Shown here: positions 1 through 7,963 of the stretch, one piece after another
Layout: each line of letters opens with the position of its first letter
Position numbering within the stretch: the first letter of the stretch is position 1
Assembly: GCA_944387375.1 (NCBI GenBank)
Contig: CALXEQ010000005.1
Coordinates: 41,941-105,940 of the forward strand
DNA from: an uncultured Clostridia bacterium
Lineage (GTDB): Bacteria; Bacillota; Clostridia; TANB77; CAG-465
Direction of reading: 5' to 3'
DNA length: 64,000 bases
Notes under the pieces: generated by a model
Database searches by the model: none
Told to the model about the DNA's origin: nothing
The model's input: only the letters and a program-made list of their open reading frames with translations
Made by a program: the position numbers and the translations under genes

Positions 1-140
1 TAGATAATGCTTTAGCTAGATTTAAAAAACAATGTGCCAAATATGGCGTTCTTGCTGAAATTCGTAAAAGAGAACATTACGAAAAACCTAGTGTAAAGAG
101 AAAAAAGAAATCAGAAGCTGCTAGGAAAAGAAAACATTAA
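1..140 (+). CDS. rpsU: 30S ribosomal protein S21 (partial, C-terminal 45 residues)
   Basis: The window opens inside this gene; the visible frame starts at base 3 and ends with TAA at 138-140. The 45 residues contain the S21 signature ([11 protein letters not shown], then [12 protein letters not shown]) and the usual very basic lysine/arginine tail. S21 binds the 30S subunit and helps base pairing between the 16S 3' end and Shine-Dalgarno sites. The start and upstream neighbours are outside the window. A rho-independent terminator follows at once, so this is probably the last gene of its transcript. The next gene faces it on the minus strand. Identification is secure. Confidence 0.95.
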   Translation, partial: DNALARFKKQCAKYGVLAEIRKREHYEKPSVKRKKKSEAARKRKH

Positions 141-187
141 TATTATAATTTTGATTTAAAAATGTATATCATTTTTATTATTATACA

Positions 188-216
188 ATACATCTATTCA
201 ATAGATGTATTTTTTT
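188..216 (+). terminator. Intrinsic terminator after rpsU
   Basis: Perfect 10-bp stem (ATACATCTAT / ATAGATGTAT) with a 3-nt loop and a run of T on the plus strand at 211-216. It lies 48 bases after the rpsU stop and touches the stop codon of the converging rluB gene. Confidence 0.85.
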
Positions 217-898
217 ATATATTTTCTATCTCTTTATAACTTAAATATCTATATTTTCCTACCTTTAAACTTCCAAGCTTTATATTACCTATTTGTACTC
301 TTTTTAAATTTGTAAGAGTTACTTTTACTGCTTTACACATTCTTCTTACTTGTCTATTTTTTCCCTCAGATATTATAATTTCAAAATCATTATTATCTAA
401 AATATTAACCTTAGCAGGTCTTGTTATATAATCTCCTATATTAACTCCACTCTCTAATAACTCTTTTTGATTTTTTGTAATTTTTTCCTTTGATGTAACA
501 ATATATTTTTTATCTATTTTATTTTTAGGGTGCATTAATTTGTTTGCAAAATCCCCATCATTTGTAAGAAGTAATAATCCTTCTGTATACATATCCAACC
601 TTCCTATTGGATATACTCTAACATCTTCATCAATTAAATCTAATACACTCTTTCTTCCAAACTGTTCATGACTTGTAGTTACATATCCTTTAGGCTTATT
701 TAGCATTATATATACTTTCCTTTCTTCTTTATTTATTATATTATCATCTATCTTTATTATATCTTCTTCTTTTACTTTATATGCTAAATCCTTTATTATT
801 ATATCATTTACCTTTACTCTTCCTGCTAATACATATTCTTCTGCTTTTCTTCTCGAACATATTCCACAAGATGCAATATATTTATTTATTCTATCCAC
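215..898 (-). CDS. rluB: 23S rRNA pseudouridine synthase, RsuA/RluB family
   Basis: Isomerises a uridine in 23S rRNA to pseudouridine during ribosome assembly. An S4-like RNA-binding domain (RINKYIASCGICSRRKAE) occupies the first ~60 residues. The catalytic domain follows, with GRLDMYTEGLLLLTNDG, where the Asp of GRLD is the catalytic residue of the family, and a late GKNRQVRRM motif. I place the start at the GTG at 898: AAGGTG lies about 6 bases upstream and the protein then opens MDRINKYIAS, as relatives do. The upstream in-frame GTG at 907 overlaps that ribosome binding site. The product is about 227 aa, a normal family length. It converges with rpsU. RsuA/RluB/RluE/RluF paralogues are hard to separate; RluB is the usual Firmicute call. 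Confidence 0.85.
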   Translation of the reverse strand: MDRINKYIASCGICSRRKAEEYVLAGRVKVNDIIIKDLAYKVKEEDIIKIDDNIINKEERKVYIMLNKPKGYVTTSHEQFGRKSVLDLIDEDVRVYPIGRLDMYTEGLLLLTNDGDFANKLMHPKNKIDKKYIVTSKEKITKNQKELLESGVNIGDYITRPAKVNILDNNDFEIIISEGKNRQVRRMCKAVKVTLTNLKRVQIGNIKLGSLKVGKYRYLSYKEIENI

Positions 899-962
899 TT
901 TTATCACCTTTTCTTATAAAAATCATAGTATATATTATCATAAGCTTATGTTGATATATATT

Positions 963-986
963 AAAGCTGCATTAATTTGCAGCTTT
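963..986 (-). terminator. Probable terminator of the hslO-rluD transcript
   Basis: 8-bp stem AAAGCTGC / GCAGCTTT with an 8-nt loop directly after the rluD stop codon. The T tract on the minus strand is short and interrupted (TTTAATATATAT), so termination may be partial. Confidence 0.6.
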
Positions 987-1916
987 TTAATTTGAAATTT
1001 TTTCTTTATTTTCAAGAGACTTTAATACTTCTTTAAAGTACTCTGGCACATCTTTTTCAAATTCAATAAATTTTCCAGTAGATGGATGTACAAATCCTAA
1101 ATACTTAGCGTGCAACATTTGTCCTTGCACTTTAAATTTATTATCTTTTTTTCCATATATTTCATCTCCAACAAGAGGATGATGTATATATGCCATATGG
1201 ACTCTAATTTGGTGTGTTCTTCCAGTTTCTAGTTCCGCTTCAACTAAAGTTACATTAGACGAATAAAATCTCTTTAAAATGGCAATATGAGTCACTGCAC
1301 TTCTAGAATTTTTATTTGTAACTGTCATCTTTTTTCTATCTTTAACACTTCTTCCTATTGGCATGTCTATTGTTAGACTATCTTCTTTGATTATTCCTTT
1401 TACCAAAGCTACATATTTTCTTTTTATACTATGAACCTTAAACTGCGCTGCAAGTTTTTTATGTGCATTGTCATTTTTGGCAACAACTAAAATACCACTT
1501 GTATCTTTGTCTATTCTATGAACTATACCAGGTCTTATAACTCCATTTATTGATGAAAGTTTTCCTTGATGAGAATACATCAAAGAATTTACCATAGTAC
1601 CTGTATAGTTTCCATTTGCTGGATGAACTACCATTCCTTTTGGTTTATTAACGATAATGATATCATCATCTTCATATAAAATTTCAAGTGGAATATCTTG
1701 TGCTACTATATTCTCACTTTTTTTCTCTTCTAAAGTAACATCAATAATATCATTTAATTTAAGTTTATATCCAGACTTTTCTTTTTTATTATTTACAAGT
1801 ATTTTACTATCATCTATTAATGTTTTTATATAGCTTCTTGTTACATCTTCTAAATTCTCAGATAAATATATATCTAATCTTTTAGATACATTATCTTTAT
1901 CTACTACAAAATTCAT
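987..1916 (-). CDS. rluD: 23S rRNA pseudouridine synthase, RluD family
   Basis: RluA/RluD-type pseudouridine synthase that modifies 23S rRNA. An N-terminal S4 domain (SKRLDIYLSENLEDVTRSYIK) is followed by the catalytic domain with the family motif HRIDKDTSGILVVAKN, whose Asp is catalytic, and the GRTHQIRVHM motif near the C-terminus. Start chosen at the ATG at 1916: the AGGAG that overlaps the hslO stop is 5 bases upstream. An in-frame GTG at 1922 overlaps that AGGAG and cannot use it. Length about 309 aa, typical. It lies 8 bases downstream of hslO, so the two are probably co-transcribed and translationally coupled. B. subtilis YlyB is the comparable protein. Confidence 0.88.
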   Translation of the reverse strand: MNFVVDKDNVSKRLDIYLSENLEDVTRSYIKTLIDDSKILVNNKKEKSGYKLKLNDIIDVTLEEKKSENIVAQDIPLEILYEDDDIIIVNKPKGMVVHPANGNYTGTMVNSLMYSHQGKLSSINGVIRPGIVHRIDKDTSGILVVAKNDNAHKKLAAQFKVHSIKRKYVALVKGIIKEDSLTIDMPIGRSVKDRKKMTVTNKNSRSAVTHIAILKRFYSSNVTLVEAELETGRTHQIRVHMAYIHHPLVGDEIYGKKDNKFKVQGQMLHAKYLGFVHPSTGKFIEFEKDVPEYFKEVLKSLENKEKISN

Positions 1917-1924
1917 ATTCACTC

Positions 1925-2794
1925 CTATTTATTAAAAATCTCATTTATTTGTTCTTGATTAAATCTATATTTCTTATTACAAAATCTACAAGATATTTCA
2001 AGTATACCTTGTTCTTTTAAAATATCCATAGCTTCTTTTTTACCAAGTGCAATTATAGTATTTTTTATTCTTTCTATTGAACAATCACATTTAACATTAA
2101 CATCATGTTCATATACTGACTCTATATTATTATCTCCGGTAACATTTTGAGCAATATCATCTATAGTTCTTCCTTCACTCATTAATGTTGTCATAGATGG
2201 AATCTTTACATTAATCTGTTCTAATTTATCTATTATTTTTTCTTCACAATCTGGTAAGGGTTGAATAATATATCCTCCTGCTTTTGCCACATTTCCATCT
2301 TTTCCAATTAAAACACCTACTGATACAACTGATGGAGTTTGTTCTGATACATTAAAATAATATGCAAAATCATCTCCTATTTCCCCACTTAAAAGCTCAC
2401 ATGTTCCAACATATGGTTCTTTTAATCCAATATCTTTAATTACAGTAAGAGTTCCCATACCAATTCCCTTTGAAACATCTAATTTTCCCTCTTTATTTAA
2501 TGGTAATTCAATATCTGTACCTTGTATGTATCCCTTTACATCTAAATTTTTATTTGCACATACAACTATATTACCTAGTGGCCCATCTCCCTTTATTTGA
2601 ACAGTAAGTCTATTATTCTCATCCTTTAGTGTAGATGCAATCATTGCTGATACTATCATAACTCTACCTAATGCAGCTGTTGCCAAATTAGATAAATTAT
2701 GTATATCTCTTATTTTTTGTACCATTTCTGTCGCATCAATTACTATAGTTCTCACACTTTTATCATAAGCTAAATAACGTTTTAAATCACTCAT
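1925..2794 (-). CDS. hslO: Redox-regulated chaperone Hsp33
   Basis: Cytosolic holdase chaperone switched on by oxidative unfolding. The C-terminal redox switch is intact: CDC at about residues 236-238 and CRFC at about 269-272, the CxC/CxxC zinc-binding pair of the family. The N-terminal domain shows the family opening (MSDLKRYLAYDKSVR) and the GYIQGTDIELPLN stretch. Start placed at ATG 2794, 7-8 bases after GAGGTAG, giving 289 aa, the usual length. The longer frame begins inside the upstream terminator hairpin region and is unlikely to be used. First gene of a two-gene unit with rluD. Identification is firm. Confidence 0.92.
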   Translation of the reverse strand: MSDLKRYLAYDKSVRTIVIDATEMVQKIRDIHNLSNLATAALGRVMIVSAMIASTLKDENNRLTVQIKGDGPLGNIVVCANKNLDVKGYIQGTDIELPLNKEGKLDVSKGIGMGTLTVIKDIGLKEPYVGTCELLSGEIGDDFAYYFNVSEQTPSVVSVGVLIGKDGNVAKAGGYIIQPLPDCEEKIIDKLEQINVKIPSMTTLMSEGRTIDDIAQNVTGDNNIESVYEHDVNVKCDCSIERIKNTIIALGKKEAMDILKEQGILEISCRFCNKKYRFNQEQINEIFNK

Positions 2795-2868
2795 TTTTCT
2801 ACCTCGTTTCAATATATATATTTTAACAAAATCTAACCAATTTTTCAATATATTATGTAATATAATTA

Positions 2869-2904
2869 AAAACTCTAAATATTAAATCTAATATTTAGAG
2901 TTTT
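2869..2904 (-). terminator. Terminator after spoIIAB
   Basis: Perfect 16-bp A/T-rich stem (2869-2884 and 2889-2904) with loop AATC and T-rich sequence on both flanks, so it could act in both directions. It lies just after the spoIIAB stop and closes the spoIIA unit before any sigF gene. Confidence 0.85.
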
Positions 2905-2907
2905 ACT

Positions 2908-3348
2908 TTAATTTGATTTTCTTTTTTTTATTATTTTAGTCATTGTTATTACTGTTCCATCATCTATTTTTGAATCTACTATTACTTCATCCATAAAAGA
3001 TTCCATTATTGTAAAACCCATTCCAGCATGTTCACTTTCTGGCTTTGATGTATAAGCAGGAGTCATAGCCAAACTTATATCCTCTATTCCTTTTCCAAAA
3101 TCTACCACTTTAATTATTATCTTTTCATCATCTTTAATAGTAGCCTCTGTTATTATAACGCCATCTTCATTTTCTGCATAACCATGATCTATAGCATTAG
3201 TTACAGCTTCAGATAGGGCTGTTTTTATATCCATAAGCTCATCAAAATGAATATTGATCTCAGACAAAAAAGATGTAATACATAACCTTATTGATGCCAA
3301 ATTTTTAATATTTGCTTTTGATTCTATTTTTATATAATTTTCACTCAT
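2908..3348 (-). CDS. spoIIAB: Anti-sigma F factor SpoIIAB
   Basis: Serine kinase and anti-sigma factor that holds sigma F inactive until the forespore forms and phosphorylates SpoIIAA. GHKL-type ATP-binding motifs are visible: N box EAVTNAIDHGY, G1 box DFGKGI, G2 box HAGMGF. Start taken at ATG 3348 (MSENYIKIE), 10 bases after GGAG; an in-frame GTG at 3357 is too close to that site. The ATG overlaps the spoIIAA stop by 8 bases, implying translational coupling. About 146 aa, the family length. The gene that should follow, sigF, is absent: a terminator comes next and then hslO. Confidence 0.95.
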   Translation of the reverse strand: MSENYIKIESKANIKNLASIRLCITSFLSEINIHFDELMDIKTALSEAVTNAIDHGYAENEDGVIITEATIKDDEKIIIKVVDFGKGIEDISLAMTPAYTSKPESEHAGMGFTIMESFMDEVIVDSKIDDGTVITMTKIIKKRKSN

Positions 3349-3643
3349 ATTGTACACACTCCAATTTTATATTAGATAGTTCAATCACTCTTCTAATATT
3401 ACTTGCTGCATTAACTACTGTCATTTTAGCATCAAGAAGTTTTATTAAATTATATCTTCCAAGAATAAGACCTATTCCACTACTATCCATAAATTCTACT
3501 CCAGATAAATCTAATACCAATTCATATGGTTGAAACTTCATAATATATCCATCTATAACACCTCTTATTGTTCTGCAAGAATTCATATCTAATTCTTCTT
3601 CTAAATAAATAGTCAACTTTCCATTTAAATATTTATACTTCAA
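3341..3643 (-). CDS. spoIIAA: Anti-anti-sigma F factor SpoIIAA
   Basis: STAS-domain protein that, when unphosphorylated, frees sigma F from SpoIIAB. The phosphoacceptor loop is intact (FMDSSGIGLILGRY, about residues 51-64). The protein is 100 aa, slightly shorter than the ~116 aa of Bacillus homologues, by loss at the C-terminus. It starts with TTG at 3643, 6 bases after GAGGTGAG. First gene of the spoIIAA-spoIIAB pair, overlapping spoIIAB by 8 bases. The pairing with SpoIIAB makes the sporulation role clear, rather than a generic STAS regulator. Confidence 0.93.
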   Translation of the reverse strand: MKYKYLNGKLTIYLEEELDMNSCRTIRGVIDGYIMKFQPYELVLDLSGVEFMDSSGIGLILGRYNLIKLLDAKMTVVNAASNIRRVIELSNIKLECVQYE

Positions 3644-3717
3644 TTTTTTCTCACCTCTTTTTTAAATATTATATCAAGTTGAAAATAAAAAAAATGTTAT
3701 ATTATGATAGTATTAAA

Positions 3718-3747
3718 AAAATCCTTAAGTTTTTTCTTAAGGATTTT
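3718..3747 (-). terminator. Terminator after the sortase gene
   Basis: Perfect 12-bp stem (AAAATCCTTAAG / CTTAAGGATTTT), 6-nt loop, and a T run on the minus strand. It overlaps the sortase stop codon. Confidence 0.88.
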
Positions 3748-4507
3748 CAATTAATCTTGCTTGAACAACAAATCTTCCATTTCTTATAGAGTAGTCACAA
3801 GTAGAAAGAGTAAGTATTTTATCATTTTGAGTTATCTCAACTCCAGTTCCATATCTACTTTTATCTACAAGTGAATTTAAAAACTCTCCATATTCATCTA
3901 TTGAACCAAATACAGTATCTATATAATAAAATTTAGTATCTGTAGAATATGCACTAAATATTTCATATTTATATAGTCCATTTACAGTAGCAAGCTCTAT
4001 ATATTTATGTGTATCATAAAATTCTTGTCTTTTATAATTTAATAATGGTGTAAATCTATTATCTGTTTCTGTATTATGACCATATATTATTATATTAGTC
4101 ATTGGATCTGATAGTTTATTTATATTACATCTATAATCTAAAAAATTCTCTCCCCAATATTGTTCTACATTATCTCTGTCATTTCTATAATATCTAGTAT
4201 TATCTTTACCTTGAAATACAGGAGTATCTATACTAGTTCCAGGTACTTTTAACCACGCTACTGCATCTTGATATGTAACATTAATTGCTTTTATTTCCTC
4301 AACTAAATTTCTTCCCTCTTGTTCAGAAGTAGTTACAGGAGCATTTTCATCACCAATAAAAATATCATAACCAAGTTCTTCTCCAGGTTTTTCAAGACTT
4401 CTATTTGAAAAATAATTGTTTAATAATAACGCTACAAGACCAATTATAGCCATAAGTATTATTACAATTATTACTATTATAATTCCTACATTTCTTTTCT
4501 TTTTCAT
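3737..4507 (-). CDS. srtB: Class B sortase
   Basis: Membrane transpeptidase that cleaves a sorting signal and joins the protein to the cell wall. Residues ~8-30 form an N-terminal membrane anchor; the rest is extracellular. The catalytic triad is visible: His144 in IYGHN, Cys237 in TLSTC, Arg245 in NGRFVV. The insertion between the His and Cys regions and the 256-aa length fit class B rather than A or C. The SD GGAGGATAAC precedes the ATG. It stands alone, between xerD and spoIIAA, each side closed by a terminator. Likely substrates in this window are the LPKTGG adhesin (19339-22023) and the LPVTGG mini-protein (16583-16771); class B enzymes of clostridia are known to accept xPxTG-type signals. 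That pairing is inference. Confidence 0.92.
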   Translation of the reverse strand: MKKKRNVGIIIVIIVIILMAIIGLVALLLNNYFSNRSLEKPGEELGYDIFIGDENAPVTTSEQEGRNLVEEIKAINVTYQDAVAWLKVPGTSIDTPVFQGKDNTRYYRNDRDNVEQYWGENFLDYRCNINKLSDPMTNIIIYGHNTETDNRFTPLLNYKRQEFYDTHKYIELATVNGLYKYEIFSAYSTDTKFYYIDTVFGSIDEYGEFLNSLVDKSRYGTGVEITQNDKILTLSTCDYSIRNGRFVVQARLIENP

Positions 4508-4590
4508 GTTATCCTCCGATTAAATTCAAAGTAATTATACCATATAAAAAATTAATATTCAATAACACTTAATATAATCAATTAAAAGAA

Positions 4591-4622
4591 AAAATCTCAT
4601 TCAGTTTTATGAATGAGATTTT
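4591..4622 (-). terminator. Terminator after xerD
   Basis: Perfect 13-bp stem (AAAATCTCATTCA / TGAATGAGATTTT), 6-nt loop, followed by T's on the minus strand, 6 bases after the xerD stop. Confidence 0.88.
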
Positions 4623-4627
4623 ATATA

Positions 4628-5503
4628 TTATAAACTTGTATTTCCATTTTGATCTTGTTCACGTAAATGCGCAGCCATCTGTGTATACATCATAGTAGAT
4701 GCTACATCTGTATGTCCTAATAATTCCTGAACAGTTTTTACCTCTGCACCATCTTCTAACATATGAACAGCAAATGAATGTCTTATTGTGTGTGGTGTAA
4801 TATCTTTATCTATTTTAGCTTGATCTTTATATTGCTTTAATATTTTCCAATAACCTTGTCTTGTCATCTTTTGCCCATTAGTATTTATAAATAAAGTTTT
4901 TTCCTCCTCTGTTCTTATTAATAAAGGTCTAACTTTATTCATATATTCTTTTAGACATTTTAGTGCTAGATTTCCAAGTGGTATATGTCTTTCTGTATTC
5001 TTTTTCTTTACTTTAATAAATCCACTAGTTAAATTAACATCTTCAACTCTTAAAGATATAAGTTCTGTTACTCTAATACCTGTAGCATATAATATCTCAA
5101 GCATTGTCTTATCTCTTTGACCTTTTAATTCAGATAAATTTGGTTGCTCTAATAATTTTTCTATTTCCGCTTTTGTAAGTATCAAAGGTTCTTTTCTATC
5201 TACCTTTGGTGCCTCAACGTTTTCAGCTATATTTGTTTCAGCTAATTTTTTATTTACCAAATATCTATAAAAAGCTTTTATTGAAGCTGTACTTCTTGAT
5301 ATTGTTGAATTAGATTTTCCCTCTGCCATTAAATGATTAATGTATTCTTGCATATCTTCTTTAGTTAAGTCAAATATCTTTTTCCCCTGTTTTTCAAAAT
5401 AATTGCTAAATTGAACTATATCTCTTTCATAAGATGCAAGTGTATTTTGTGACGCTTGTCTTGCTTTTAAACTGTCGATAAATTCATCAATTATTATTTT
5501 CAT
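4628..5503 (-). CDS. xerD: Site-specific tyrosine recombinase XerD
   Basis: Resolves chromosome dimers at dif with XerC. The N-terminal SAM-like core-binding domain covers residues ~1-95 and the catalytic domain the rest. Catalytic residues are visible: Arg144 (ATGIRVTEL), His238-x-x-Arg241 (PHTIRHSF), His264 (LLGHTDV) and Tyr273 (MMYTQM). 291 aa is the usual XerD length. Strong SD (GGAGGAGACTG) before ATG 5503. It follows spoIIM, matching the spoIIM-xerD neighbourhood of Bacillus, so it is a core Xer enzyme and not a phage or integron integrase. No integrated element surrounds it. Confidence 0.92.
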   Translation of the reverse strand: MKIIIDEFIDSLKARQASQNTLASYERDIVQFSNYFEKQGKKIFDLTKEDMQEYINHLMAEGKSNSTISRSTASIKAFYRYLVNKKLAETNIAENVEAPKVDRKEPLILTKAEIEKLLEQPNLSELKGQRDKTMLEILYATGIRVTELISLRVEDVNLTSGFIKVKKKNTERHIPLGNLALKCLKEYMNKVRPLLIRTEEEKTLFINTNGQKMTRQGYWKILKQYKDQAKIDKDITPHTIRHSFAVHMLEDGAEVKTVQELLGHTDVASTMMYTQMAAHLREQDQNGNTSL

Positions 5504-5613
5504 TCTCAGTCTCCTCCATTCGTAATCACTTGTTATTTTACACTATTTCAATACAATTTGCAAGCTTTTTGGCGAAAATTATGTAATGTTTCTATGTTTA
5601 GTGATTTTCTATA

Positions 5614-6210
5614 CTATAAACCTTTGTATAAATTAAAAATAATACCTGTCATTGCTTGCTCTAAAACTAAAGAAAATGAAATTAATGAGAATGAAATTAT
5701 TAACCAATATATATTTTTTATGATATCTTTAAATTCTATTTTTCCATCACTTGTAAAAGATATATATATATTAATTATGTTATTTGATATAAAAATATAT
5801 GCTGATAAAGTAAAAATCAATGGTAGTATAACACTTAAAAATACAGCTATTAGTCCGCTTCCAACACCAAACACACTAAATAAACAGCAAATATATATTC
5901 CTGTTATAATAGCCTTTAACATTAATAATACACAAACTGCTATTGGTGCAATTAATGTTATTAAAGATAAATATAACAACCCTATAAATAAAACATTGTT
6001 TTTTAATCCATTTAATATAACGTTTACTGATTTAAAATTTTCTTGATTAACACTATCAAATACATTTTTTACGATATCTACATAATCTGTTTTTATATTA
6101 GACAAATTAAATAGTATTATGCCAATAACTATTCCTACTAAATAAATAATTAATAATTTTAATATTGTGTGTAAATTTTCTAATATATACTTTTGTATGC
6201 TTTTATTCAT
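5614..6210 (-). CDS. spoIIM: Stage II sporulation protein M
   Basis: Integral membrane protein of the SpoIIDMP complex, which remodels septal peptidoglycan during engulfment. The 198 residues contain five or six hydrophobic segments (about 17-35, 72-90, 95-115, 118-140, 165-185), as in the SpoIIM family. The partner spoIID is at 34110-35120; a spoIIP gene was not found in the window. It lies between rnhA and xerD, the Bacillus-like position beside xerD. The SD (GGTGAT) lies in one arm of an upstream hairpin (6217-6247), so translation could be modulated. Confidence 0.85.
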   Translation of the reverse strand: MNKSIQKYILENLHTILKLLIIYLVGIVIGIILFNLSNIKTDYVDIVKNVFDSVNQENFKSVNVILNGLKNNVLFIGLLYLSLITLIAPIAVCVLLMLKAIITGIYICCLFSVFGVGSGLIAVFLSVILPLIFTLSAYIFISNNIINIYISFTSDGKIEFKDIIKNIYWLIISFSLISFSLVLEQAMTGIIFNLYKGL

Positions 6211-6216
6211 AATAAA

Positions 6217-6247
6217 TCACCATATAACACTCTATGCTATATGGTGA
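6217..6247 (-). terminator. Hairpin between rnhA and spoIIM (weak terminator)
   Basis: Perfect 10-bp stem (TCACCATATA / TATATGGTGA) with an 11-nt loop just after the rnhA stop. Only a short T tract follows on the minus strand, so it may be a leaky terminator. The downstream arm contains the GGTGA that serves as the spoIIM Shine-Dalgarno, so folding would also hide that site. Confidence 0.5.
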
Positions 6248-6251
6248 ATTT

Positions 6252-6689
6252 TTATTCAAATTTTTCTCTTTGCTCTACTGCAAGCTTGTCACATCTATTA
6301 TTTAACTCATCTTGTGCATGCCCCTTTACTTTATTAAAAGTAACCTTGTGAATTTCAAGTTGTTTTAAGAGTCTTTCCCATAAATCTATGTTTTTTACTT
6401 CCTTTTTATCTGCCTTTTTCCATCCATTTTTTCTCCATGAATATATCCATCCTTTTTCAATGGAATTTACAACATATGCACTATCACTATAAACTTCAAC
6501 TTCACATGGCTCTTTTAGCATCTCAAGTCCCTTAATTACAGCCATCATTTCCATTTTATTATTAGTAGTATCTTTTTGTCCACCTACTATTTCTTTTTCA
6601 ATATTATTATATATTAATATTGCAGCATATCCACCAGGGCCAGGATTACCACTGCATGCACCATCTGTATATAATATTACTTTCTTCAT
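6252..6689 (-). CDS. rnhA: Ribonuclease HI
   Basis: Cleaves RNA in RNA-DNA hybrids. The four acidic active-site residues are present: Asp9 (YTDGACSGNPG), Glu47 (MEMMAVI), Asp69 (VYSDSAYV) and Asp134 (NRCDKLA), plus the catalytic-loop His in VKGHAQDE. 145 aa, the standard single-domain length, with no N-terminal hybrid-binding domain. SD GGAGGAGTT directly precedes the ATG. It is divergent from tmcAL and upstream of spoIIM. Confidence 0.93.
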   Translation of the reverse strand: MKKVILYTDGACSGNPGPGGYAAILIYNNIEKEIVGGQKDTTNNKMEMMAVIKGLEMLKEPCEVEVYSDSAYVVNSIEKGWIYSWRKNGWKKADKKEVKNIDLWERLLKQLEIHKVTFNKVKGHAQDELNNRCDKLAVEQREKFE

Positions 6690-6774
6690 AACTCCTCCAT
6701 TATTGATTTATGCTAAACTTACATGTATAATATTAACATAGAAATAACGTAATATCAATAAGGAAGTGAATTTA

Positions 6775-7935
6775 ATGAAAATTGTTGGAATAATTGCTGA
6801 ATTTAATCCATTTCATAATGGACATAAATATCTAATACAAAAAGCTAAACAAATAACAAATGCAGATATCGCTATTTGTATTATATCTGGTAATTTTACA
6901 CAACTTGGCAATATATCTATAATAGATAAATTTAAAAGAGCAAAAATCGCAATTGAAAATGGAGCTGATGCTATAATAGAATTACCTACAATATATGCTA
7001 CAGCTAGCTCACAATACTTTGCATTTGGAGCTGTAAATATATTAAATAGTTTAAATTGTATAGATTATTTATGTTTTGGAAGTGAGACAGCAAATATAGA
7101 TGAGTTGAGTAGTATTGCAAATAAAATAATTACAAATGAAAAGGAAATATGGAAAATTATAGAAGAAGAATTAAAAGAAGGGATTTCGTTTGCTAGTGCA
7201 AGACAAAATGCAATTAGTAGCTTTTTAACTGCACAAGAGCTCACTGTATCTTCTCTTTCCAATAATATTCTTGCAATAGAATATATAAAATCATTAATAA
7301 AACTTAAAAGTAGTATTATACCTATAGCTATTAAAAGAAATGAACAGGAAAATATAACCAGTGCAACTAGCATTAGAAAAATGCTACATGAAAATAATAA
7401 TAATGTTTATAATTATTTACCATATAAAGAAAACTACTTTGAAAAAATTATGTTTAACGATAATTTTTATAAAATAGTACAATACAATATTGTTAGTAAG
7501 GGGAAAGAATATATAAAAAATATAAATGAAGTTACAGAAGGTCTTGAAAATAAAATATATAATGCAATAAATATTTCAAATAATTATGATGAATTTATTC
7601 ACAATATTAAAAGTAAAAGATATCAATTAAGTAAAATAAAAAGAATACTTATATATATTTTACTTGATATATCAAAAGAAGATTTTCTACAATTAAATAA
7701 TTCTACTAACGCATATATACATATACTTACAATAAATAGTAATATAAAGAATTCTTTGCTTTCTTTAATAAATAAAAAATCTAAATGTAAAATATTTACA
7801 TCTATTAATGATAAAATATTAAATAGTCAGTCTGAAATAGTAAAAAAATCTTTGGCTTTAGATATCAAAGCATCTAACATCTATAGTGTATTATCTGGCA
7901 ATATTATAAATAAAGATTATACGAATAAAATATAA
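6775..7935 (+). CDS. tmcAL: tRNA(Met) cytidine acetate ligase
   Basis: YlbM/TmcAL family enzyme that makes N4-acetylcytidine at the wobble base of elongator tRNA-Met from acetate and ATP. The nucleotidyltransferase-fold N-terminus shows GIIAEFNPFHNGHKYLI, including the HNGH version of the HxGH motif, then ISGNFTQLG and the SATSIRKML motif near residue 200. Start set at ATG 6775, 8 bases after AGGAAGTG, giving 387 aa, typical. The GTG at 6766 lies inside the SD region. It is one of the few plus-strand genes, divergent from rnhA and closed by a bidirectional terminator. Confidence 0.92.
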   Translation: MKIVGIIAEFNPFHNGHKYLIQKAKQITNADIAICIISGNFTQLGNISIIDKFKRAKIAIENGADAIIELPTIYATASSQYFAFGAVNILNSLNCIDYLCFGSETANIDELSSIANKIITNEKEIWKIIEEELKEGISFASARQNAISSFLTAQELTVSSLSNNILAIEYIKSLIKLKSSIIPIAIKRNEQENITSATSIRKMLHENNNNVYNYLPYKENYFEKIMFNDNFYKIVQYNIVSKGKEYIKNINEVTEGLENKIYNAINISNNYDEFIHNIKSKRYQLSKIKRILIYILLDISKEDFLQLNNSTNAYIHILTINSNIKNSLLSLINKKSKCKIFTSINDKILNSQSEIVKKSLALDIKASNIYSVLSGNIINKDYTNKI

Positions 7936-7963
7936 AGAAGATAAGAAAAAACTTATCTTCTTT
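7934..7963. terminator. Bidirectional terminator between tmcAL and the sigma operon
   Basis: Perfect 12-bp stem AAAGAAGATAAG / CTTATCTTCTTT with a 6-nt loop, overlapping the stop codons of two converging genes. T-rich sequence lies on both sides. Confidence 0.85.

Noticed and set aside
4628..5503. Integrase of a mobile element
   Set aside because: Length, motifs and placement beside spoIIM fit chromosomal XerD; no att-like repeats or cargo found nearby.
5558..6046. 162-codon plus-strand frame over spoIIM
   Set aside because: Antisense shadow of spoIIM, whose membrane-protein pattern and SD are convincing; the plus frame has no SD or motif.
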